A DNA stretch of 13,245 bases from Oscillospiraceae bacterium. Its GTDB lineage: Bacteria > Bacillota > Clostridia > Oscillospirales > Ruminococcaceae. A model generated the notes under the pieces. The model did no database searches, was not told the origin of the DNA, and was given only the letters and a program-made list of their open reading frames with translations. Both the position numbers and the translations under genes were made by a program. Position 1 is the stretch's first letter, and each line of letters opens with the position of its first letter. The stretch covers positions 1-13,245 of the forward strand of contig CAAGBQ010000099.1 of NCBI GenBank assembly GCA_900768105.1, given 5' to 3'. Shown in pieces: positions 1 to 6,699 of the stretch.

Positions 1-21
1 TACACGACGCTCTTCCGATCT
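1..21. other. Residual Illumina sequencing adapter (not genomic)
   Basis: The first 21 bases match the 3' end of the Illumina TruSeq universal/read-1 adapter, ending in the familiar GCTCTTCCGATCT. Genomic sequence starts at about base 22. On the minus strand the adapter keeps the hppA frame open and would add spurious residues (about IGRASC) at the contig edge. Confidence 0.97.
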
Positions 22-1222
22 CAACAAGGATACCTACTGCAATAAGGAGAAGCGGGAAAACAGTGGAGGTAAGACCGGTTGCAAAGCCGCTGATGATGCA
101 GGTGGCTGCGCCGGTTTCGCACTGATTTGCAATCTCTTTAACGGGTTTATAGTCGCCGGAGGTGTAGTATTCGGTGATTTTGCCGATTGCTACGCCGACA
201 ACAAGTCCGATAACAACAGCGGCAAATGCGCCGATGTTCTTAAAGAAGGCGTTGCTGAGGAAGTATGCAGCAATGATAACAATAGCAGAACTGATATAAG
301 TACCGAGGTTAAGCTGCTTTGCAGGGTTTGCGGTCTTGCCGTTTACAAAGAACACTGCAATGATAGAAGCAATAATGCCGATTGCAGCAAGGAAAAGCGG
401 GAAGAGAGAACCGTCTACCGGATCAAGGGCAACTTCGCCGAGGAAGTGGCTGTTGATGGTAGGAATTGCAATTGCAAGGGTAATCGCAGAAACAATGGAG
501 CCGACATAGGATTCGAAAAGGTCGGAACCCATACCCGCAACATCGCCGACATTATCGCCAACATTATCGGCAATAACAGCGGGGTTTCTGGGGTCGTCTT
601 CCGGAATGCCTGCTTCAACCTTACCAACAAGGTCTGCACCGACATCGGCTGCTTTGGTGTAGATACCGCCGCCGACACGGCCGAACAGTGCAACGGAAGA
701 AGCGCCAAGACCAAAACCGGTGATTATGGAAGCACACTGGTCAAGGGTGATGTTGGCGAAAATGCCGGTATCAAGATGGCAGATGATGAATACAACACTG
801 ACACCGAGAAGGCCGAGGCCAACAACGCAAAGACCCATAACGGCACCGCCGCGGAATGCGATTTTAAGAGCAGCGGGCATACCGCTTTTGCTTGCAGCAT
901 TGGTAGTACGGACATTTGCATCGGTTGCAGTTTTCATGCCGATGAATCCGGCAAGAATGGAGAAGGTTGCGCCAAATACGAAAGCGATGGCGGAACCCCA
1001 GCCAATGAAGAAACCGACGATGAGGAAGAGAATAGCCACAAAGATGGCTACCATTTTATATTCGCGGCCAAGGAAAGCCATGGCACCGACGCGAATATAG
1101 CCGGAGATTTCTTTCATCCTGTCGTTGCCTTCGTCCTGCTTTGCGATCCATGCTTTAAGAACAAGGGCCACAATAAGGGCGACGACACCGATAACAGGAA
1201 CAGCGTAGAGCAGATTTTGCAT
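22..1222 (-). CDS. hppA: Membrane-bound ion-translocating pyrophosphatase, 3' end missing
   Basis: Integral membrane enzyme that hydrolyses cytosolic pyrophosphate and uses the energy to pump H+ and/or Na+ out of the cell. About 400 codons are present; the family is usually 670-720 residues, so the C-terminal third lies beyond the adapter-marked contig edge. The protein begins MQNLLYAVPVIGVVALIVAL (first membrane helix) and alternates hydrophobic helices with polar loops. The diagnostic pyrophosphate/Mg-binding stretch is intact: DVGADLVGKVE at residues 193-203, then EDDPRNPAVIADNVGDNVGD at about 208-227 and GSDLFESY at 232-239. The ATG at 1222 follows an AGGAG (1240-1236) and has a good promoter upstream. 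The residues that decide K+ dependence are in the missing part, and I cannot decide Na+ versus H+ specificity. It is monocistronic as far as can be seen. Confidence 0.96.
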
Positions 1223-1258
1223 AATGCTTGTTTCACTCCTGTTCGTGAAAATTGTTTT

Positions 1259-1274
1259 TTGGGCACAAGCCCAA
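1259..1274 (-). promoter_or_regulatory. Hairpin in the hppA leader
   Basis: Perfect inverted repeat TTGGGC-TTGT-GCCCAA, read on the minus strand. It lies between the predicted transcription start (about 1287) and the Shine-Dalgarno sequence (1240-1236). It is followed by A residues rather than T residues, so it is not an intrinsic terminator. An mRNA-stabilising stem or a protein-binding operator are possible roles, both inferred. Confidence 0.45.
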
Positions 1275-1293
1275 TGTTGTGATTCAACACCTT

Positions 1294-1323
1294 ATTATAT
1301 ATACTCTTATAATAATAAGTCAA
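1294..1323 (-). promoter_or_regulatory. Sigma-A-type promoter of hppA
   Basis: On the minus strand, -35 TTGACT (1323-1318) and -10 TATAAT (1299-1294) are separated by 18 nt in an AT-rich segment. The predicted start near 1287 gives a leader of about 65 nt containing one hairpin and the AGGAG ribosome binding site. Confidence 0.75.
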
Positions 1324-1547
1324 TAGAAATTTCAAATTTAATTCATAATTTTTTTGAAAAGTTGAAGTATTCACGAATGGAGTTTTTAGGGGGCAACTGT
1401 GCAATGTGCTAAAAAATGTTCGCTGCTTTATGTTGATAATGCCTAAAAACAAGTTTTGCTGTTATGTCGGGAAGTAGTTATTTTTGTGGATTGCCCAAAA
1501 GATGTAAAGCATATAACAGATACATAGGCAAAATGCCAAAGTTCCGC

Positions 1548-2180
1548 TTATTTTATAGATTTTTTAAGGTTTTCAAGCCATTCAAGAAAGGCAAAGCGTA
1601 TTTCAAATCCGTCGCCGGTTACAAATTTGGCGTTTTCGCCGTATTTTTTTAATGCATCCTCCGCACCCGGAACACAAAGCGGCGGATACATAACGCACCA
1701 CCAATTGTGCCCTTCGCCGGCGCCGATTATTATGCGCACGGCGTCATAATCTCCTGCCGGAAGAGTAAAACCGTCATAGCTGCGTGTTTCAAACCACATA
1801 TTGGTGATTTCTACGGAAACGGAATAGTCCGCACCGTTTTCGGCAATCACTTTTTCGGCAACGGATTTTATTTCGTTCGCCGAATATTTTGCAAGGTCTT
1901 CCGCTTCGGTTTTACCGGAAACCTCCGCAAAAAGCTCGCCGGTATATTCAAGAACGCGGTCGCGTACCTTCAGTTTAAGTTCCTGGTCAAAATCGCTGTC
2001 GGAATTTGCGATTATGTGCAGGCGCAGAGTATCTGTTTTTACCTGCGCGCTTGCAGAAACTGCCCGCCGGATTCCCGCCGTTGCCATAGTGAATATAAGT
2101 CCGGCAAGAACAATGCTTTCAATAGCGTGCAGTGCGCTTCCTTTCTCATTATGGAATGTCTTAAAGTGAAAAAGACTCAT
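1548..2180 (-). CDS. spoIIR: Stage II sporulation protein R (SpoIIR)
   Basis: Intercellular signalling protein of sporulation. In Bacillus it is made in the forespore, exported into the intermembrane space, and triggers SpoIIGA to process pro-sigma-E in the mother cell. The 210-residue product has an N-terminal hydrophobic segment (about 17-37, signal/anchor), then the family motif LRLHIIANSD (52-61), and the conserved core LPAGDYDAVRIIIGAGEG (140-157) followed by HNWWCVMYPPLC (158-169). The length fits the family. The ATG at 2180 follows AAGGCGG with a 6-nt spacer. It is last in the cluster, 63 nt after the GNAT gene, and that gap carries a sigma-F-like promoter. This gene is the best evidence that the organism forms endospores. 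Confidence 0.95.
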   Translation of the reverse strand: MSLFHFKTFHNEKGSALHAIESIVLAGLIFTMATAGIRRAVSASAQVKTDTLRLHIIANSDSDFDQELKLKVRDRVLEYTGELFAEVSGKTEAEDLAKYSANEIKSVAEKVIAENGADYSVSVEITNMWFETRSYDGFTLPAGDYDAVRIIIGAGEGHNWWCVMYPPLCVPGAEDALKKYGENAKFVTGDGFEIRFAFLEWLENLKKSIK

Positions 2181-2210
2181 AAAAAACCGCCTTTACTTTT
2201 TTATACAAAA

Positions 2211-2239
2211 AGTATCGGCGGAAATTTTTGGCTTTATAC
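2211..2239 (-). promoter_or_regulatory. Sigma-F-like promoter of spoIIR
   Basis: On the minus strand GTATA (2239-2235) is followed after 15 nt by GCCGATACT (2219-2211). As I recall, the Bacillus forespore sigma-F consensus is GYWTA, a spacer of 15-16, then GGNRANANT, so only one defined -10 base differs. spoIIR is a sigma-F gene in Bacillus, and this site lies in the only sizeable gap of the cluster, about 24-30 nt upstream of the ribosome binding site and start. Confidence 0.6.
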
Positions 2240-2243
2240 AATT

Positions 2244-2708
2244 TTAATTGCTTTGAAGAATACGGCGATACATTCTTGAAAATTCACCATCGTCTTCCTG
2301 AACCTCGCAGAAATATTCAAAGCCGCATTTTTCGTAAAAATCCGTATGGTCGGTAATCAAATAAACCGTCTTGATTCCGAAGGACTTCATATCGCTGCAA
2401 ACAAAATCAAGCATCATTTTTGCAACGCCGCGGAGGCGGTGCTCCGGTTCGACAAAAACTGCGCAGATATTCGGAGCAAGGTCGGGGCGCTTGTGAAAGT
2501 CGTTTTCTATTACGCCAAGACCGGCGGCAATATTGCCGCCATCGGCAAATACAAGATACCACTGGGGAACTGCGCCGAAGTTTTTAAGACATTCGGCGAT
2601 GCTTTCTTCATATGCCGCTTTTGGTATACGCCATTTTGAGCTGAACCATTCGGCCGCAATGCCGGAAAGCTCCGGATGCTCACGCAAAGGCAAAATTTTG
2701 TATTCCAT
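2244..2708 (-). CDS. GNAT-family N-acetyltransferase
   Basis: Predicted acetyl-CoA-dependent N-acyltransferase, cytosolic, substrate unknown. The 154-residue protein is one GNAT domain. The central strand plus acetyl-CoA pyrophosphate loop is seen as AVFVEPEHRLRGVAKMML (83-100), where RLRGVA matches the (Q/R)xxGx(G/A) motif A. The C-terminal motif B region DFYEKCGFEYF (123-133) is typical of the fold. The N-terminal part (WFSSKWRIPKAAYEESI, 21-37) is common among uncharacterised Firmicute members. The ATG at 2708 directly abuts the TAA of the IspE-ProX gene (zero spacing), and its GGAG lies within the end of that gene, so translation is probably coupled. The operon context does not identify the substrate. 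Confidence 0.88.
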   Translation of the reverse strand: MEYKILPLREHPELSGIAAEWFSSKWRIPKAAYEESIAECLKNFGAVPQWYLVFADGGNIAAGLGVIENDFHKRPDLAPNICAVFVEPEHRLRGVAKMMLDFVCSDMKSFGIKTVYLITDHTDFYEKCGFEYFCEVQEDDGEFSRMYRRILQSN

Positions 2709-4052
2709 TTATATCTCCACAAAGCTTACGCTGTTTCCGTTGTTTTTAATTACTTTTAATAGATCGTCAAAGGTCAGCCAAAGGGTGGATGTGTTCCTGT
2801 TTGGGTGAACGCCGACACATGGACAGCCGATAAAATCTCTGTCGATAATAAATTCAACCGCCGCGTCTTTGTCGTTTACAACGCCAAGGGGAGAAACGGA
2901 GCCCTTTGTCAGCCCAAGGTATTTTTGAAGCCGCTCTGCGGAACCGAAGCTGCACCTTGTTATATTCAGCTTGTCCTGAATTTCGGCCAAGGAAACATGC
3001 TTATCTCCGTAAACGAACACAAGGAAGTGTCTGCGGCCCTTTGCGTCGCGCAAAAACAGGTTTTTGCCTACAACACCTTTATCAAAAATTCCGAGGGAAT
3101 ACATTTCCTCCATGGTATAAACGGCAGGGTGGTTTATACATTCGTATTTTATGCCGAGAGAATCAAGCCGTTCAAAAACCGGCGCGCTTTCATCTGCGGA
3201 AACGCCGTTTTTTGCGGGTCGGGCAATAACAATATCGCCGTATTCGGAAGAAAGGACGGCTTTTGCTTTTGCGGCGCTTTCAATTCCGTCGAATATTCCA
3301 AAAACGGCAGTACCGCTTCCGGTCATAACGGCGCCCAAGGCGCCGGCGCTTATCAGTTTGCGCTTTATTTTGAGCACCGAATCCGGCACCGTTACTTCAA
3401 GCGCATTATAAAGCGCGCAGGAAATGCCGGAAACATCTTCGTTATCAAGTGCCGTGCTCATCGAGGAAAAATCACCGTGCTCAACTCCTGCGGCTTCATG
3501 CTCATCGTAAATACGGTAGCTTTCCGCCGTGCTCATGCCCGTGTCGGGCTTTATTATAACAAAGACACAATCGGGAAGCTCCGGCAGAGGAGAAAGGCAT
3601 TCTCCGATCCCTTCGGAAAGCTTTGTTCCGCCACAAAGAGAAAACGGCACATCCGCACCAAGCTTTGCGCCAATGGCACAAAGCTCATCTTCGGAAAGCT
3701 TCGCTTCATAAAGCGTATTAAGTCCGTACAAAACCGCCGCTGCATCCGCGCTGCCGCCGGCCATACCTGCCTGCATAGGTATGCGTTTTTCTATGTATAT
3801 TTCCGCACCGCCGGAAATTCCGGTCTTATTAAAAAATAATGCGGCTGCTTTATAGGCAAGGTTACTTTCTCCGTCAAGAGAGCTTTCACTGCATTTTACC
3901 GAAACGGCGTCGCTTTTTTTTATCTTTACGCGGTCAAAAACATCCACGCTTTGCATAACGGATTTGATAAGGTGATAACCGTCGCCGCGCTTTCCGGTAA
4001 TATCAAGAAAAAGATTCAGCTTTGCGCAGGCTTTTAAAAAGATTTGTTCCAA
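2709..4052 (-). CDS. ispE: IspE kinase fused to ProX/YbaK-type Ala-tRNA(Pro) deacylase
   Basis: One 447-residue reading frame joins two usually separate enzymes. Residues 1-279 are 4-diphosphocytidyl-2-C-methyl-D-erythritol kinase, the ATP-dependent step of the MEP isoprenoid pathway: KLNLFL with Lys11, the GHMP ATP loop PMQAGMAGGSADAAA (92-106), GADVPF with Asp134, and the C-terminal glycine motif MTGSGTAVFG (243-252). Lys11 and Asp134 match the catalytic pair of E. coli IspE. Residues 291-447 are a YbaK/ProX editing domain that hydrolyses mischarged Ala-tRNA(Pro): GKNLFL (329-334, Lys330), GSVSPLG (384-390) and VGVHPNRNTST (413-423). The linker (about 280-290) is short, and no in-frame ATG, GTG or TTG occurs from about residue 272 to 313, so no obvious separate start for the second domain exists. 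The start is TTG, with AAGGA 5 nt upstream overlapping the end of the aminotransferase gene. Confidence 0.92.
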   Translation of the reverse strand: MEQIFLKACAKLNLFLDITGKRGDGYHLIKSVMQSVDVFDRVKIKKSDAVSVKCSESSLDGESNLAYKAAALFFNKTGISGGAEIYIEKRIPMQAGMAGGSADAAAVLYGLNTLYEAKLSEDELCAIGAKLGADVPFSLCGGTKLSEGIGECLSPLPELPDCVFVIIKPDTGMSTAESYRIYDEHEAAGVEHGDFSSMSTALDNEDVSGISCALYNALEVTVPDSVLKIKRKLISAGALGAVMTGSGTAVFGIFDGIESAAKAKAVLSSEYGDIVIARPAKNGVSADESAPVFERLDSLGIKYECINHPAVYTMEEMYSLGIFDKGVVGKNLFLRDAKGRRHFLVFVYGDKHVSLAEIQDKLNITRCSFGSAERLQKYLGLTKGSVSPLGVVNDKDAAVEFIIDRDFIGCPCVGVHPNRNTSTLWLTFDDLLKVIKNNGNSVSFVEI

Positions 4053-4054
4053 AA

Positions 4055-5233
4055 TTATCCTTCTTTCAGCTCTGCAAGAAATTCTTCAATGCGTTTAAGC
4101 GCCTCGATAAGGTGGTCTACGGAATAGGAGTACGACACACGTACATACCCCTCGCCGCTTTCACCGAAAGCGTTGCCGGGAACTACGGCAACCTTTTTGC
4201 TGCGCAAAAGCCGTTCGCAAAATTCCTCGGAGCTTAAACCGGTGGAGCGTATACAGGGAAAAACATAAAACGCGCCCTCCGGTGTGAAGCAGTCAAGCCC
4301 CATTTTGTTAAAAGAGCTTACCAAAAGTTTTCTTCTCATATCGTATTGCTGCACCATGGAAGCGATTTCTTCATCGCAATCACGCATTGCAACAATGGCG
4401 GCGTACTGGCTTGTGGTGGGCGAACTCATAATGGCATACTGATGCACTTTAAGCATCTGTTTAATAATCTGCGCGGGACCCGCCGCGTATCCAAGGCGCC
4501 AACCGGTCATGGCATATGCTTTTGAAAAGCCGTTTATTAAAATTGTGCGCTCTTTCATGCCGTCAATCTCGGTAATGGAAACATGGCGTTCGCTGCCATA
4601 GGTAAGCTCGGAATAAATTTCATCGGAAAGAACAACTATATCGGTTCCCCGAAGAACCTCGGCAATTTCTTCAAGGTGATTGCGGCGCATAACGCCGCCG
4701 GTGGGGTTGTTCGGATACGGGAGCACAAGCAGCTTCGTTTTCGGAGTAATTGCTTTTTTCAGTTCCTCCGCGGTAAGGCGAAAATCATCCTCCTGCTTTG
4801 TTTCGATAGTTACTACATTTCCGCCGGCAAGACGGCAAATCGGGTCGTAGCAAACAAAGCTCGGTATCGGAAGAAGCATATCGTCGCCAGGGTCGATTAT
4901 TGTGCGGATTGCAAGGTCAATTGCCTCGGAACCGCCGACGGTTACAAAAATCTCCGTTTTCGGGTCATATTCCACATTGATTTTACGCTTGAGGTATTTT
5001 GAAATTTCATTGCGCAGTTCGGAAAGACCGGCGTTTGCGGTATAATGCGTGCGCCCCTGTTTAAGCGAGGTTATGCCCGCTTCGCGGATATGCCACGGAG
5101 TTTTGAAATCCGGCTCGCCAACGCTTAACGAAATTACACCCTCAACCTCTGCGGCAAGGTCAAAAAACTTCCGTATTCCGGACGGTTTAAGCTCCGTGAC
5201 TTTTTTTGATAGAATACTGTCGTAATCAATCAA
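4055..5233 (-). CDS. PLP-dependent class I/II aminotransferase (AlaT/AspB-like)
   Basis: Fold-type-I aminotransferase that moves an amino group between an amino acid and a 2-oxo acid, cytosolic. From the TTG at 5233 it is 392 residues and begins MIDYDSILSKKV, as related proteins do. Visible motifs: SLSVGEPDF (35-43), PNNPTGG (174-180), LSDEIY with the pyridine-binding Asp204, SKAYAMTGWRLGY (237-249) with the PLP-binding Lys238, and VRVSYS with the carboxylate-binding Arg365. A longer GTG start at 5257 is open but would translate through the Shine-Dalgarno sequence, so I prefer TTG. The Lrp-type regulator directly upstream recalls Bacillus yugG-yugH (alaR-alaT), which suggests alanine transamination; aspartate or aromatic substrates cannot be excluded from sequence. 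It overlaps the regulator by 8 nt and is followed after 2 nt by ispE-proX. Confidence 0.9.
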   Translation of the reverse strand: MIDYDSILSKKVTELKPSGIRKFFDLAAEVEGVISLSVGEPDFKTPWHIREAGITSLKQGRTHYTANAGLSELRNEISKYLKRKINVEYDPKTEIFVTVGGSEAIDLAIRTIIDPGDDMLLPIPSFVCYDPICRLAGGNVVTIETKQEDDFRLTAEELKKAITPKTKLLVLPYPNNPTGGVMRRNHLEEIAEVLRGTDIVVLSDEIYSELTYGSERHVSITEIDGMKERTILINGFSKAYAMTGWRLGYAAGPAQIIKQMLKVHQYAIMSSPTTSQYAAIVAMRDCDEEIASMVQQYDMRRKLLVSSFNKMGLDCFTPEGAFYVFPCIRSTGLSSEEFCERLLRSKKVAVVPGNAFGESGEGYVRVSYSYSVDHLIEALKRIEEFLAELKEG

Positions 5234-5711
5234 TGTACATAAACCTCCTTTCGTCACGCTCCGGCTCGGTCATATGGATATGGCGCTCTTTATAGCGCTT
5301 TAATACAAAGTGAGTTGCGGTGGAGGTGACGGAATCAAGGGTGGCGAGCCTTGTTGCAACAAACATGGAAATATCACGGAAATTATGGCCGCGGATAACA
5401 ACGGAAAGGTCATAGCTGGAGCTGCTCATAAGCCAAACGGTTTCAACCTCGTCAAAACGGCTGATTTCTTCGGCTATTTCTTCATAGCCGTGGTCGCGCT
5501 TCGGCTGAACTTTCAGCTCGATTATAGCGGTGCAGTCGGTTGAATCTATTTTCTCCCAGTTGACGAGGGCGTTGTATCCGAGCAAAACATGGTCTTTTTC
5601 ATATGCGGCAATCTGTGCCGAAACTTCTTCGCGCGGAATGGCAAGAAGGGCGGAAAGTTGGTCTTCGGTGAGTCTTGCGTTTTGTTCAAGAAGTTTAAGA
5701 AGTTGTTCCAT
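5226..5711 (-). CDS. Lrp/AsnC-family transcriptional regulator
   Basis: DNA-binding regulator that normally senses an amino acid through its C-terminal RAM (ACT-like) domain. From the ATG at 5711 it is 161 residues: a winged helix-turn-helix (MEQLLKLLEQNARLTEDQLS and on to about residue 50), then the RAM domain (about 58-140) including TAIIELKV and VETVWLMSSSSYDLSVVIRG. An in-frame ATG at 5735 would add eight residues, but it lies upstream of the AAAGGAG (5729-5723) and inside the previous gene, so 5711 is preferred. The stop (TGA 5228-5226) overlaps the aminotransferase start. As a co-transcribed partner it probably controls this operon in response to an amino acid such as alanine; that ligand is an inference from the neighbouring aminotransferase. 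Confidence 0.92.
   Translation of the reverse strand: MEQLLKLLEQNARLTEDQLSALLAIPREEVSAQIAAYEKDHVLLGYNALVNWEKIDSTDCTAIIELKVQPKRDHGYEEIAEEISRFDEVETVWLMSSSSYDLSVVIRGHNFRDISMFVATRLATLDSVTSTATHFVLKRYKERHIHMTEPERDERRFMYID
5231..5251 (-). promoter_or_regulatory. Coupled RBS and TTG start at the Lrp/aminotransferase junction
   Basis: On the minus strand AAAGGAGG (5251-5244) lies inside the last codons of the Lrp gene, followed after 10 nt by TTG (5233-5231), which starts the aminotransferase. An ATG closer to this site is in the Lrp frame and ends after four codons. The arrangement implies translational coupling. Confidence 0.65.
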
Positions 5712-5727
5712 AATAAAAAAATCTCCT

Positions 5728-6549
5728 TTATTCAATATTTATAAATACCGGATTGCGCCGGTCAAAATAGCAGTAGTTTTCAAACCCCGCCTCCGCAACA
5801 AGCCCGATTCCTTCGGAAAGGTCTGCGCCGAGGCTTTCGGCGCCATGTGCGCCGGATCCGACGGTGACAAATTCTCCGCCAAGCTCTTTAAACATACGAA
5901 GGTAACGCACCGGCGGAAGAATCATATTCAGCTTTCCGCGCAGGGCAGCCGTGTTTACTTCAAGCGCTTTGCCATTTTCTGCAAGATATTTCAGTATGCT
6001 TTCAATGATATTGTCGCAGGAACGGATTGAAAAATAAGGCGCTTCGCTGCTGTTGATATACCGCATTGGTAGGGTAAGCTGGCTCAAAACATCAAAATTG
6101 CCCCATTGCACAGTTTTATAAAGCAGTTCATAATAATATTGCAGATTACGGATAATTTCATTTTCGGTCATTTCGGAATAATCCATATCCGAAATTTTTG
6201 TTCCGTCGGGATACTTTTTTACGGAAGCAAGGACAATATCAAATTTTCCGATTTCGATTATTTTGTCTGCGCTTGCGGCGCGGTCAAGCGGTTGACCTAC
6301 CTCAATTCCGCTTGATATTATAAGGCTGTCGCCGAAAACGGCGCGCGCTTTGCGCACACAGTATACGGATTCGATTATTCTTCCGGCGAAGCGCATTTCA
6401 TCAAGCCTGTCGCAGTCAAAGCAATCCGTAACCGCAAAACCCATAAGACCGCGGTGAACTGCCTGCTCACAAAGGCCGATTACCGAATCAAACCCTCTTG
6501 GCGAACAGTCGCTGTGAACATGGCAGTCAAATCTTTTTTCATAATACAT
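5728..6549 (-). CDS. PHP-domain protein, histidinol-phosphatase-like, metal site largely lost
   Basis: A 273-residue PHP-fold protein that aligns over its full length with the HisK-type histidinol phosphatases of Firmicutes (usually 260-280 residues). The N-terminal HxH (His10, His12, in FDCHVHSD), Glu83 (GIEVG) and a late His235 are present, as is the structural LEVNTAALR (196-204). Other expected ligands are replaced: TDH becomes TDC (Cys43), the SVH site becomes SVK (Lys111), the H-x-D of 'FDVLxHLDLP' becomes SQLTLP (Gln157, Thr159), and GSDAH becomes GSGAH (Gly233). Ordinary phosphatase activity is therefore doubtful; a changed metal site or a non-catalytic role is possible. The frame is intact, so this is not an obvious pseudogene. 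The ATG at 6549 follows GGAGG with 8 nt; an upstream in-frame TTG (6567) is less likely. First gene of the Lrp-aminotransferase operon. Confidence 0.85.
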   Translation of the reverse strand: MYYEKRFDCHVHSDCSPRGFDSVIGLCEQAVHRGLMGFAVTDCFDCDRLDEMRFAGRIIESVYCVRKARAVFGDSLIISSGIEVGQPLDRAASADKIIEIGKFDIVLASVKKYPDGTKISDMDYSEMTENEIIRNLQYYYELLYKTVQWGNFDVLSQLTLPMRYINSSEAPYFSIRSCDNIIESILKYLAENGKALEVNTAALRGKLNMILPPVRYLRMFKELGGEFVTVGSGAHGAESLGADLSEGIGLVAEAGFENYCYFDRRNPVFINIE

Positions 6550-6583
6550 ACGCTCCGCCTCCCTCAATAATATATTATCTTAC

Positions 6584-6612
6584 ATAATATCACATATCTT
6601 AATTTTTGAAAA
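6584..6612 (-). promoter_or_regulatory. Probable promoter of the PHP-Lrp-aminotransferase-ispE operon
   Basis: On the minus strand a weak -35 TTTTCA (6612-6607) and -10 TATTAT (6589-6584) are 17 nt apart, with TGA just before the -10 (extended -10). The predicted leader is short, about 25-30 nt. The weak -35 leaves room for activation, for example by the Lrp-type product, but I see no clear operator. Confidence 0.5.
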
Positions 6613-6650
6613 TAGATACGGCAATTATTTTTGGATATTTTGCAGAAAAA

Positions 6651-6694
6651 GCGCATAAAAATAAAAATGAGCACCGATATAAAAACCGGTGCTC
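6651..6694 (-). terminator. Rho-independent terminator after the phosphodiesterase gene
   Basis: Read on the minus strand, the perfect 8-bp stem GAGCACCG (6694-6687) / CGGTGCTC (6676-6669), with a 10-nt loop, is followed by ATTTTTATTTTTAT. It begins six bases past the stop codon and ends the ABC-exporter/phosphodiesterase operon. Confidence 0.88.
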
Positions 6695-6699
6695 AAAGT

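Larger units (their letters stand above)
1223..1547. other. Intergenic region between spoIIR and hppA
   Basis: This 325-base AT-rich gap holds the hppA promoter and leader on the minus strand (about 1223-1323). The rest (about 1330-1547) contains only short chance ORFs on both strands, without convincing ribosome binding sites. I found no hairpin plus T-run that would serve as a spoIIR terminator; the only small inverted repeat near the spoIIR stop (GGCA-AAA-TGCC) has no T-tract. Confidence 0.6.

Noticed and set aside
446..1282. 278-codon plus-strand open frame
   Set aside because: It is antisense to hppA, whose minus-strand frame contains unmistakable pyrophosphatase motifs; the plus-strand protein has no recognisable domain and is low in hydrophobic structure.
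1464..1652. 62-codon plus-strand ORF overlapping the spoIIR end
   Set aside because: No ribosome binding site, no family match that I recognise, and half of it is antisense to spoIIR.
2805..3839. 344-codon plus-strand open frame
   Set aside because: It lies entirely antisense to the IspE-ProX gene, without a ribosome binding site or any family resemblance.
5234..5257. GTG start for the aminotransferase, 24 nt upstream of the chosen TTG
   Set aside because: It would place the AAAGGAGG inside the coding sequence and has no RBS of its own; the TTG gives the usual N-terminus of the family.
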